A DNA stretch of 64,000 bases from Tubiluchus corallicola (lineage: Eukaryota > Priapulida > Priapulimorpha > Priapulimorphida > Tubiluchidae), in NCBI GenBank assembly GCA_030141605.1, contig JAQGDQ010000198.1, forward strand, positions 210,001 to 274,000. Reading direction: 5' to 3'. This document shows, in pieces, positions 36,201-46,923 of this stretch. Position 1 is the stretch's first letter; every line of letters starts with the position of its first letter. Under the pieces are notes generated by a model. It was not told where the DNA came from, ran no database searches, and saw only the letters and a list, made by a program, of their open reading frames with translations. The position numbers were made by a program, and so were the translations under genes.

Positions 36201-39200
36201 CTAAACCCTTCTAAAAGATCCTAATTAGGAATTTTAGTTGTTAAAATGGCTGAATCAGAATACAGGACTTTTTAGGTGCACTGCCGAGTAAGGTCACATC
36301 TCTGGCAAAAATCTCACATCAAGCGTTTTGGCATTAAGCGTTTGGGTCTTTCTCGAACTGCGTTGCCAAACGACGGCGCTCTTTCAGGACCTCAAACACA
36401 ATTTTTACTGTCGTGTTTCTAAGATTTTAGTGTGCGGACCTATTTTAATTCTATTAGCCTGATGCTTATGTATTTAGTATTTTAATTTCAGTTTGAGCTC
36501 AGTGCCCAAACACCCCCCGGCATACAGTGCAATAGCAGTACATAAATTTGGAAATAGATTATGCGCTTTTGGTTTCCGGCGTGTGCTTAGATCACGTAGC
36601 ACTTTTATCCTTGATATTTCTCGGTTCATTCGCCTAGTTTACAACATGCAGCAAGTCACTTGTTTATAGACGATGCGTCTGCTTGAGTGGTTGGTGACTG
36701 CTTCTTTTTGCAGTCATAAGACTACTACGTTGAAGAACTTGTGGACGATACCTGATTTAATAAGAATGTTTCTTTGTAGTATCACCTGTAAATTACTAAA
36801 ACTTGGTGTCCATTGAGAATACCTACTTTCGTAATCTTAAAAATAATCTATTGGTGGTCAAACCCCTTACTTGTTTTTTGTAACAAGACTGCAGTTATAT
36901 ACGATCAAGGATTTGGTAAAATCCTACACGACCAGTTATATACGATCAAGGATTTGGTAAAATCCTACACGACTGTCATGGTAAAGTGGTTAGCAAATCT
37001 ATTACACATCTGTTATACAGCGTCTATTTTCATCTGGTTATTTGTGGTCGCATAACTATTGAAATACAGTAATATTATTAGTATTATACAGCGGCTGTCT
37101 TGTTCGACTGACATAAAGCTTAAACTTGTTAGCGGCGAATTAGTGAACTGACCTAACTAAGGATTGCTGCATTTTACCACGGCTGACGTCAAATGAATTA
37201 AACTCACAAAATTTTGCATGAGCTAGTATTTTGGACGTGTTCTGATTGAACCAGGTGCTTTTCCGGACATGATTTTATTATGTAGAAAGCAAGCAATTAA
37301 AGTCAATTCTGAAGTTTTCATAGGAAGCCTTGTATTCGGCATCAGTTTGCTGAGTGGGTTTCCTTACTTTCCGTTTCGACAAGTACTTACTTCCGTCCGT
37401 CCAGGTCTTGTCTATCAGCGGATGTTATAACCATTAACGTAGACAGATGATGCTACAGCCTTTGAATAGCAGCAAAAGCGTAAATGATCCAGCAGAGTCC
37501 ATCTTTTTCTTTTCTGCAACTTCTAAATCTTTTTGGTGCTTAGCCTAGGTCCTGCTGCCGTGTCAAGCTGCTCAATTTGGTCCAATGTTTAATTAATGAA
37601 TGAATTGTAAACTCACTTTAAGCGAATAAGTTTTTCTATGCGGAGTACAGTCAGTACAATGCAGCATGAAAGGTTCCTTTTTGCATTCTTGCATGGTACG
37701 CAATTTTTATTAGTTCAGTTGGTTTGTTAAAGTATTGTCATGCGAGTACAACTTCTAGTGTACGTACAACTCTTTCTCACTTTTGCTTTCATTTGCCATT
37801 CATAAATTTGTGTACAGTGACGTTTTGGGGATCAATAATTCAGCCGCGACATCAATCGTTTTTCTCGCTGCTTACTCGAGTGTTAGTGAAACGGAAACGC
37901 GTTGTTAATTTTCACAAGGTCATGTTGTTTGCCACCCACAGCTATTAAGACGCCATTCTAATTTCGTTCGGCAGTGGTGTTAGTAAAGTAGGAGAATGTG
38001 GGGCTGCGATGCTGCATGTGCTACTTTAGAAAATTTCGTCAACAAAATGTGAATTGATCTTGCGACGCAAAACGTATTTGAGAAAAATTAGCTATATTTA
38101 AACTCACACGGTTTGGATAGTTTGATAACATGGCTCAGACATAACTGTATCTCTTAAAAGGGATACACTAACGAATTCATAAAATTTAACAAATTTATTA
38201 AACCGTATAAACTGATTTTAAATAAATGTCCCAGGCAAAGTTTACAAAGTTCTGTCCCTTTTTTACATCGAATGGAATTTTTTAACTGCAATTTTGTCAA
38301 AGTGCTTGTTGCTGAAGTTGTTTAGAAATGCTACGCCCACATACTGTCTAGACACTGGTTTACTGCCCTGGTAAATACTGATAAAAAAGCTGTTGATATC
38401 GACAGAGCTATTTATATCAACTTGTGTGATTTATTACCCTGCTGGGGGTTTATACTCGAGTAATTTCTATTGATATAAACAGTTTTTTATCAGTGCTTGC
38501 CAGTGTACTGAACAAGTAACTTGTTTATGTGTTTGCACCCTTACTAAAAATATACGAGCTTGTAAATAAGATTATTTTGTTCGTCATATTACGTGGTTAG
38601 CTTTTTTATCAGTATTTACTATGCACTGAACAAGCTACCTGCTTATGTGTCTGCACCCTTACTAAAAATATACATATTTGTAAATAAGATAATTTTGTTC
38701 GTAATATTTCGTCACCAGTTGTCAGCTGTAATAATTGCCGTTATTGCAAATGGGACCGATGCTTGTCTTTGCTTGCTTGACGGTCGCTGGAATATAGGCA
38801 AAAATTGCGCAGGTAAAAATGACACATGAAAATGGGCACAAAAGCAAATGTAGGAAAAAATGGCACATACTTAAAGCTAAAATGCACTCAGTAGGAAACA
38901 GACCTCCGCCAAAGTCGAACAATCTTAAACATGTTAGTCTGATTTTATAGGAAAAAATGCAAAGCAAAAATGAATAAACAAACATACAAAAATATATCTA
39001 TTTAATAATTAATTTTGATTACAGTCAAACTTCTTTTATTCCGCCTAGCTTGGGATTATGTAGACAGCTAAATAACAAAATATTTTGTTTATAAAATAGA
39101 ATTATGATCAACAACAGTGTACGAATATTCTACTTAGAGTTTGTCTACAATTCTTTGACCCTTATGACATTGGTGATATAGACTTACAGACTTACCGTTA

Positions 39201-42200
39201 TCTCATACTGAAAGTAGTTTATATAACTAAGCAAAGGTTATAGGCAGCGTTACATACTCTTACCAAGCGAGAATTCCTCGAAATGGAACCTGGAACTAAT
39301 TCGTAGTCATCCGTCCCGGCTGAGGCGTTGACTTACTGTGTCTTGTAGACAAGTTCCTCCTCTTACCAACGAGCTATAAAATTCCCTCCGAGAACTTTAC
39401 GAAGCGTTCCAAGCACTCATTTTTCTGTACATGACGTTCTAACAACTTTTGTTGCAAAAAATGAGAAAAAACTCTCCTTCTGGCAAATTTTTACCACTCC
39501 CCCGGCACCAAATTCTTCTTGCTTATCCTGTGACTTATGTCCAACTTCTCCATAAAGTTTCATGGAAATCTGTGAAATAGCTTTTGCGTAACTCGGTTAA
39601 CCATCTAACTAACGAATCAACGGCGATGGAAACCAATCTCCTTGACGCAGGTAATCGTAATCGTAACCCACGAATCGTAATTTTTTGGACATTATATTGA
39701 TAACTAACAGACAGACAAACAAACAAACAAACAAATGACCAGACAAACAAACGACGTTAAAAATGTAAATTCTTTGGCAGAGGTAAAAATAATTATCCCT
39801 AACAGTAACCCTAACAGTAACTCATATTTTATTAAGTGTGCCAGTTTTTTCCTATGCCTTTTTTGCATGTACCATTTTTAATGTGCACCATCGTGAAAGA
39901 AAACACAGTCACTGCGATAGAACCGTAGACGTTGCCAAGATTTTCCTGGAACAGTAACTAAGTTTGGTGATTAAGACCTTGGGAATATGTGCGTTCTCAC
40001 TTATCAATATGAATAAAACTGAAGAGAATCCTACCACTGACATTTGGGCTTGAGCAAAAACTACGTACTCAAAATCAACAGTGAAAGTAGTATCTTGTTA
40101 TACCTTCTAGAAGACTCTCACATTGAAATGATTTATTGCCCTTGGCAAAAAACCGGGTACTTTATTTAAACAAGCACTAAATGATTTTTGCAACCCCATC
40201 CTACTTGATTTATATCTATCTGTTGCTGGGCTCACGTTCACAACCGTTGAAGTAAGACTGGTAAACCTGAAGTAATGAGCGAGTCGTATTGCCTTTATAT
40301 CTCTTTACAGCTGTTAATTATATCTAGTCTGTTTTTATGTATGATCTTAAATTAAAACATTCTGACAACTTCCTTGCTTTTGCTTGCTTAGTTGGCTGGC
40401 TTATTCGCTGGCTGGCTGATTGACAGACTGACTGACTGACTGACTGACTGATTGATTGACTGTCTGACCAATTGGCTGATTGGATGGCTGTAACTTACTG
40501 ACTAACTGACTTACTATCTGGCAGACTACTTGACAGACTGACTCAGTGGCTGCTAAGCTGATTGACTGACTGACTGAGTGACTGCTTGGCTGATTGACTG
40601 ACTGATTTGATTTAATTTAATTCTTTATTTCGAACTAAGTTGATAGAATACATAGCATAAAACATTTACTAGACAAAGAATATTATACAAATCATTGTAA
40701 CCCCTGCGGGACTGACTGGCTAACCGACTGACTGATTGTATGATTGGATGGCTGTGACGATTGACTAACCGACTTGGATGGCTGTGACAATTGACTAACC
40801 GACTGGTTGCTTAACAGACTGGCTAAAGAGTTATTTTTAGCTTTAAGTGGCTGATAATCCAACCAATTACTGACTGACTGACTCACTGACTGACTGACTG
40901 ACTGACTGACTGACTGACTGACTGACTGACTGACTGACTGACTGACTGACTGACTGACTGACTGACTGACTGACTGACTGACTGACTGACTGACTGACTG
41001 ACTGACTGACTGACTGACTGACTGACTGACTGACTGACTGACTGACTGACTGACTGACTGACTGACTGACTGACTGACTGACTGACTGGCTGACTGACTG
41101 ATCAAATAAGCCAGCTAATGAATAAAAATGATTTTGAGAATTGAATTTTTTTAGTAGCCCTAAGTTTAAATTGTAACGTTATCGTAGGAACATGATGAGG
41201 TCCATTATGAGGATTGAGAAGATGGATCAATAAATATGTAGCTCAGTATTACGTGTGGCTGCTTTGGCAACCAGTCCATAAAAATTTAATATGATCTTGT
41301 AGAACCGGCACACTTTCCCGTCCTTCACGCGTCCTTCAGTGAAGTCGGAAGCTGCGAACGTGTGCGACTGGCTGATAATACTTCCACTGTAAAAATAATC
41401 CCTGGATATTTATTCCGTAGCTATAATAAATTTGTGCTTTCAGCGCGTGGTGTGGCTATACGTGATGTTGTTTACATAACTGGTTTTCTAGGCCGGCGCA
41501 GTCTTATTTTGTTAAAATTAAAATAAAAAATGGTCAAGTCTGGCTGGGTTCGGGCGGCCTGGGAAACCCCAGTAAAAGTCTCCTGTTGCTGTTTTTCTGC
41601 AGCTGACGAAAGTTTGTGCATGGATTGCAGAACTACATGTTAGTGTTTATTTTGGGCGATGGCCTTGGGTTTGTCATTTTAGCTCGATATGGGATCTTTT
41701 GCTTTTTCTTAATGCCTATTTGGCGTATTACACTGACGTATGACACACAGAAACAGAGATTCAACTTTTTTAATCGATGATTGCTCATTGTAATGTGTTT
41801 TCTCACATTGTCTATAATATATCCATGTCCAATGTTTTACATGCAGCTGGAACTAGAATCTTAGTCAGTAGTTCGTAAGACGGAAAACGCAGGAAATAAG
41901 ATAAGTTGACTTCTAACTGGAACTTCCTCCTGGTTCCCTTACGTAGCAGTTGTCCTATTCTTCCACACAATCAGGCTGGAGAAATGGCTTTTGACAAATG
42001 ATGTAGAATGTTCATTGAGTGAAAAAACTGAGAACCATTTATTCTCGTAATTTTAGAATATGAAAACTTATTTCACCAGTCACCGGTGTCTAGAAAAACT
42101 ACAGTCCCATTTCCAAATTTGGTCACTACGTACTGACAGTTAGCGTAGATACATAGTCACATAGATATACACATTTTTGCCCTATGTTTTGCAAAAGCTC

Positions 42201-45200
42201 TGTACTGAAACAACTTCCACTATCGATGCATGCGACTCTCACGTGTTTCGGGGAGGAAGTCTTGTTTGTTTTGCCAGTTGATGGTGTTAATATTTAACAA
42301 GCTAAAAATAAACACGTTAGGGCTAAACATAATGTTTGTAAGGCTGCTGAGTTTGAGGGTTGTCTGCTTTCATAATGTGAATCTATTAAACGTCTGTTGC
42401 TAACTTTACTCGTGTACTGAACGACAGGTACAAAGACCAAATATCCAGTCATTTCAAAAGGTTTAACTAAATAGCTTCAATTTCCAATTACAATTTTATC
42501 TGGTGCATAACTTTAATCTGTCAAACTGTTCTAGTTGTCTTAAATCGTGACACATGCACGATTTAACCGCAACAATTAGCTCACGCTTAACACTTATGGA
42601 TATAATTTGATATTGTGTTTAATTAACTGTCATGTTGTTTTTAAACAACAGTTAAGGTTTATAACACTAACAGTTTCATAAATACATTTATACAGTATTA
42701 CAAGAAAATCGTCAGAAACATTTATTATGTCTTGCATTTTGAGGTCACCGGCTATAAGTGCGGCATTTGAAGCACGTGAATTGTTCGTTGGGGTATCACT
42801 TACTAACACGTGGACAGCTCATAGGGGCAAGCCAATGTAGGGCGCCCAACATGGTGCTCATTGACCCTGTCAGAAATAGCTTCCTGCCGTCATCAGTTTG
42901 TAAACAGTTGCTGCTTTTCATTAAGCAAAAACTCATATAGAGTTAATCCTTTATGTAAAGTGGTCTTGGATCAGTAGGTTATGTAGACCTACTATATTTA
43001 TTTACGCAAAGTATCAAACTATCAGCTGATGAAAATTAGAGTTTGTTTAGTCGCATTTTTGTGCGACAAACATGTCTAGAATTGTGTGCGTCATTTAATA
43101 GGGAGTTTACCAAGGATTTTGTGCACATGTATTCAAAATCTATATATTTATGTATGTAAAATGCCAATGGCACAATTGCAAACGTTTGCCATTTATTGTG
43201 CAAATTTATGTGCAAAGCTTAGTAGACGTAACTGATTGCCACACTGATCTAACTGATAAAGGATCTAGCAAGCTTTCATATTTTCTTCCTGATTCGTATC
43301 TCGTACACTCCGATATAGAATCATTTTTCCCTGATTTTTAAACCTTTATGCAGTTTTTACCATGTTACACCACGTCACGTATTTGCTTGCTGTATCATTT
43401 ACTGTACAATTTACTGGATACGTGTATTCGCAAAAGTTTATGTATGGGTGTACATCGTGCAAACGTTGCATTGCCAATTATACCAGGTGGCGCAAAAAAT
43501 TGCCGAAATTTTGGTCACAATATGATAAAAAGTGAATAACGGAATCAATTGAAAAGTGAAGCGCTGATTATATACGCTTATGTATAAACACTTCTTCCCT
43601 TAGATTTGTACAAAAAGATACTGATATTTTGAACCAACCAGTCACAAAAAATAAATGCCGGAAATTTTTTTTGCGTATTACTATTGCTAAAATTTACAGC
43701 AAATGCTTTATGTGTCCGTCATTTTCAATGGAAACTAGAAGGTGTTTCTTCCAGCAGCTGACAGTTTCTCACGGTATTTGGTCCCAGCACTCAACAGTTT
43801 TTGCCTTAAGTTCCTCTGCGTCAAACGGCTCTGCGCGTCCATTGTACACTTCCTCTTTAAGGGACTTCCAGATGTCGCTAATCAGGAATGCCGTTTTTTC
43901 TTGGCAACATATCTTTATCAGTACTTTTTTCCTCTGATGATGACCATAATGTAAGCTATTGATACCTTTATTGTTTTGTTCCATGTATTAAGTGCTTTAT
44001 ACTTCATTGACCGTGGTTTTCAGTTGACGATTAGCTGACGTTGTCCCGGCATTTAATTTTTTAACTTATAAACAGCTATAAACATGTAACTTTCACAGCT
44101 AAAAGTTACTTTTAATATCTATCTTAATATCTGGCTGAGAGGTGTCAACTTTGTAGGGCATTCGTTTTTGATGATATTGCAGTCTAAACTTTTTTTCTTG
44201 GCACATTTTACTGCGCCACCCGATATATGTGTGATTAAGGTAGTCTGCCAGTTTTCAAATTTTGAGAATTGTAAACTAACAGCGTAAAGTTACCCTACGA
44301 CTGAGAGAAATAGTCCAACATTTGTAGCAATATATTCGTCAATCAGAAGCTTCGAAGTTTGTATCCCTCCTTTTAATTTATAACATGTGTTATTAACCTT
44401 ATTTTGGCAGCTATAAAGCCCAACCTGGACCATTACGTATTTGTAAAAGCTAACGAAGAAGTTGATGGAGTATTAGTAGAAGAAGAGACTGTAGATACCA
44501 GGTACGAAATTGTGAACACTATGTAACACACACATATTGTTATTTTGCTGCTGACTTTGATAATAATCAATTTTATAATACTTAGAAATCAAACTAAAGA
44601 TAGATCGAATTTTTGTGCCGTGAAAATACTCTGACTGAGTATGTCTGACTGACTGACAAATAACCCTTGCTCCTTTGTCCCAAACAATTTAACATTTCTG
44701 ATTTCATGATCTTCAAACCTTGAGATTAATTATAACTGCTGAAAGTGTAGCAAGACTGCTTAAGTAAAAAAGTAAGTTGTGACATTAAAGCTTGAGTAAA
44801 GTTGTTAATAAAGTTTTTAAATACAATTTCAATGTGACAAGAGCTAAAAAGTCGAGATTAGTAGGCTAAGTCTGCCGATGCTCGCCATAGCTTTTATATT
44901 CAACTACTTAATCAGCCAAGCCCAAAAGCATTTTGCACAAAATCAATATTGCACGAACACACTTCATTTTAGATAGTTTTTGATTACTGCTCTTTTAATG
45001 ATGTGACAGTAATGGTTTTGCGTCACGCAATTTTCCAAGCTAGAATTGCCCGAAATGGAACCAACACTTAAGTAGCCCTTCATTTAGTTAAATATGGTCA
45101 GTTGTTTTACCTGATACTTAAAAGTGGTTTTAAACTTTGGTTTATTGTAGAGAAGAAGTTATGAAGATTGACAAGGATTCTCAGCACATAATGAAGTACT

Positions 45201-45247
45201 CCGTGGTTGCACAGCATGTGGCTGATGGATCTTTATCTCTAGTTTAA
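30213..45247 (+). CDS. GINS4: GINS complex subunit SLD5 (7 coding exons)
   Basis: SLD5 is one of four GINS subunits; GINS joins MCM2-7 and CDC45 to form the CMG replicative helicase in the nucleus. Exons: 30213-30308, 31093-31239, 32298-32351, 32864-32961, 33631-33719, 44411-44501, 45151-45247. They sum to 672 nt, in frame, giving 223 aa, the same length as human SLD5. Diagnostic strings: MWLNEKFAPELLE, VDRIRYILSSYLRIRLEKIE, VALRHLPPNLQKLE, KPNLDHYVFVKANE, and the C-terminal small domain ending ADGSLSLV. The start at 30213 (MSAVVEDDIVDEDSDGD) gives the usual acidic N-terminus. The ATG follows an acceptor-like AG at 30201-30202, so a spliced 5'UTR exon is possible. Intron 5 is 10.7 kb and uses GC at the donor. 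No duplicates or breaks were seen. Confidence 0.93.
31329..31783. mobile_element. MITE, copy 2 (internally deleted)
   Basis: It has the same inverted ends as the copy at 4635-5251 and is flanked by TA. It shares the interior around CACGATGCTTGTATTGCTTA but lacks about 225 bp after GAACGCGACACGC, and it has different sequence near the left side. It lies in SLD5 intron 2. Confidence 0.85.
36892..36973. repeat. 41-bp exact tandem duplication
   Basis: Two identical 41-bp units, 36892-36932 and 36933-36973, each begin CAGTTATATACGATCAAGG. The absence of differences implies a recent duplication or an assembly artefact. Confidence 0.95.
38484..38717. repeat. 117-bp tandem duplication
   Basis: Two diverged copies share ACTGAACAAG, GCACCCTTACTAAAAATATA and TTGTAAATAAGAT at a period of 117 bp. 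Noncoding, in SLD5 intron 5. Confidence 0.85.
38798..39890 (+). mobile_element. Foldback-like element, copy B
   Basis: The left array (38798-38870) has AAAATGACACA, AAAATGGGCACA and AAAATGGCACA units. The right array (39838-39890) carries them inverted (GTGCCAGTTTTTTCC, GTACCATTTTTAA). The interior matches copy A in order: GCACTCAGTAGGAAACAG, GCGTTACATAC..GAGAATTCCTCGAAATGGA, an ACAAACAAAC run, and CCCTAACAGTAACCCTAA. It is noncoding and in the same orientation as copy A. Confidence 0.7.
40869..41100. repeat. (ACTG)n tetranucleotide array
   Basis: About 58 nearly perfect ACTG units occupy 232 bp. Degenerate units of the same type occur at about 40390-40610 and 40700-40810, so the array has expanded within an older tract. 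The long minus-strand Ser-Val-Ser-Gln frame is a product of the repeat and not a gene. Confidence 0.97.
43483..44223 (-). mobile_element. Tc1/mariner-type transposon remnant
   Basis: The termini are inverted: GGTGGCGCA near 43486-43494 and its complement TGCGCCACC at 44212-44220, each next to a TA dinucleotide. On the minus strand the frame 43769-43984 gives IWKSLKEEVYNGRAEPFDAE and ELKAKTVECWDQIP, the C-terminal part of mariner/IS630-like transposases. A shifted frame after it gives VSIENDGHIKH, the usual end of that protein. The catalytic DDE region is missing and there are frameshifts, so it is a 741-bp internally deleted fossil in SLD5 intron 5. Confidence 0.75.
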
Positions 45248-46620
45248 ATAAACTATAAAGGCTTTGTCGTTGTAAGAATTTAATTTTGTATTATTATTTA
45301 CAATCTGTGAAACTTGTTGTAAATAAGATATTTTTATGTGTTGTCTAGGTTTTCATTTAGCTATTTTCAGATAAAGATTTAGTTCAGAATTGCATATATT
45401 CGATTTTTGTTGTCCACATTTTTATTTGTTGAACAACATACCAACTTGACTTCAACTTGATGGATTCAAAAAAAGGTTACTCTACTTTCTTTTCAACTGA
45501 AATAGAAACTTCAGTGTATATTGCTAAAACTTTTTTGTAGTTGCCCTCGTGTAAATATTCATCGCATGTAAATATAATAACAACTTGTTAAAATTATGTG
45601 TACACATTTAATAAACCATACAAATTCTATACATTATCTGATTGTTGAAAGTTTGACTTGCGCATCTTTACCATTGCGGTATAAAATTTGGTCCACTTGG
45701 TTGATTTCACCATTCCCCCCTTGATTTTCAGCTAAATGTTGAAAACACTGTGATCACTTTGCATTAGTGTCAAATAAAGATGCTTTTCAACAAAATAACC
45801 ATTGCAAATATAAAGAAAACATTAAAAAGAGACTATTTACAAGTACATGAAGATGCTAGCACATTGGTGACCACAAACATGTCCTGCCTCATTACAAAAT
45901 TATGTGCATTAGTTGATATAGCGAACGTAGACCCAAAATGTCTTGCATCTGACCACAGAAAGAGCAACACCTGTATCTTTGTCATCAGCACGTAATAATA
46001 GTAATTATTATATTACCATTTTTAGACATCTGAATTAAACTTTACTCCTCTTCTGGCAAAATCAATTGTATAGTGGCGGGGTTTCTCCATATGCAATCGT
46101 TTCTACTCTTTCTGTATTATTTTTACTAACTTAATATTCTATTAACTATTAATTTATTTATTTTAAATGAATGATGTTCAGCTACTATTTTTTGCCTTTA
46201 ATCTTTATTTTCCCATGTGTACATACTGTTTTAATATTTTCACTTGAAGCTGGTTAGGACGAAGGCTCGTGAAAAAAATAGTATATTGTAAAACTGTAAA
46301 GAGCGTTCAACGTTTTATACATAAACTAAATTTATTATAATCATGTTAAACAGTAATAATTTATTAAAAACAGAATACGTATCTGATAAGTGTTTCAGTT
46401 CAGTCTTGGTATCAGAGCTCTGTTGCTATATACACTGATACATGTACATGGTTCTTTTGCAGGCATTTATTTTAGAATAGCAAGTAGTACTGCTGCAGTA
46501 GTATTTTTACAGCATACAGAAAACGATGGCAACTGTATAGTTAGTACTGCATATATTTTTTAAATGACTGTACAAGCTGCGTTTTTCATAACTTTATTTA
46601 CAATATTACATTGTTAGCCG
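45248..46620 (+). other. SLD5 3'UTR and intergenic spacer
   Basis: AATAAA occurs at 45247-45252, overlapping the stop and probably too close to use, and at 45610-45615, which would give a 3'UTR of about 380 nt. Another lies near 45773. I see no gene in the rest of the spacer. Confidence 0.5.
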
Positions 46621-46644
46621 ACTGTTGCGGCCCGAGAATATGTA

Positions 46645-46732
46645 CACGTGTAGCCGCTACGCTTATAACTCCGCCCATTTCGATTGTGATTGGTTGCCTA
46701 TAAATTGCGTTGCAAAATTTCTGATTCACGTG
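46645..46732 (+). promoter_or_regulatory. Candidate PPP1R3 promoter
   Basis: This GC-richer patch holds, in order, an E-box CACGTG (46645-46650), a GC box CCGCCC (46671-46676), an inverted CCAAT (ATTGG, 46689-46693), a TATA box TATAAA (46699-46704), and a second CACGTG at 46727-46732. The order and spacing are those of a focused TATA promoter, with a start expected near 46730. Assignment to the PPP1R3 gene rests on strand and on the splice sites downstream. Confidence 0.5.
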
Positions 46733-46923
46733 CCTGGGTTGTGAAAACGCCGGTAGCTGAACGTGATCAGCTGTAGTCGCTAGTGGTAAATATGGAAGAT
46801 GGTTGGTTGGAGAGGTTTTCTCTTTGATAACGGAGGTTGAAGTCTACCGTGGATTACCTTCTTATTTGCTTGTTAATACGAAAATTATTTGTAACAGGGT
46901 TGTAGGTGTTGATATTGAACGAA
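46730..46923 (+). other. PPP1R3: Candidate 5'UTR exon of the PPP1R3 gene
   Basis: The exon would run from the TATA-defined start to a consensus donor, AA|GTAAGT, at 46924. The matching acceptor TTTCTGTTATTTAG ends at 50208, giving a 3.3-kb 5'UTR intron. The exon contains a short upstream frame, ATG at 46792 to TGA at 46827 (11 codons). There is no transcript evidence. Confidence 0.4.

Larger units (their letters stand above)
33720..44410 (+). other. GINS4: SLD5 intron 5, 10.7 kb, GC-AG
   Basis: The donor reads AAAAG|GCAAGT, the standard GC-type donor consensus, and the acceptor is TTTTGGCAG|CT. This join restores a spacing between QK and KPNLDHYVF equal to that in human SLD5 and keeps exon phase 1. 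The alternative GT four bases on (GGCAA|GTAATA) puts the next exon out of frame. The intron holds short tandem duplications, foldback copy B, an (ACTG)n array and a mariner remnant. No other gene was seen in it. Confidence 0.8.

Noticed and set aside
40692-41105. 137-codon minus-strand frame of Ser-Val-Ser-Gln repeats
   Set aside because: It is the translation of the (ACTG)n array; any frame of such an array without stops is open.
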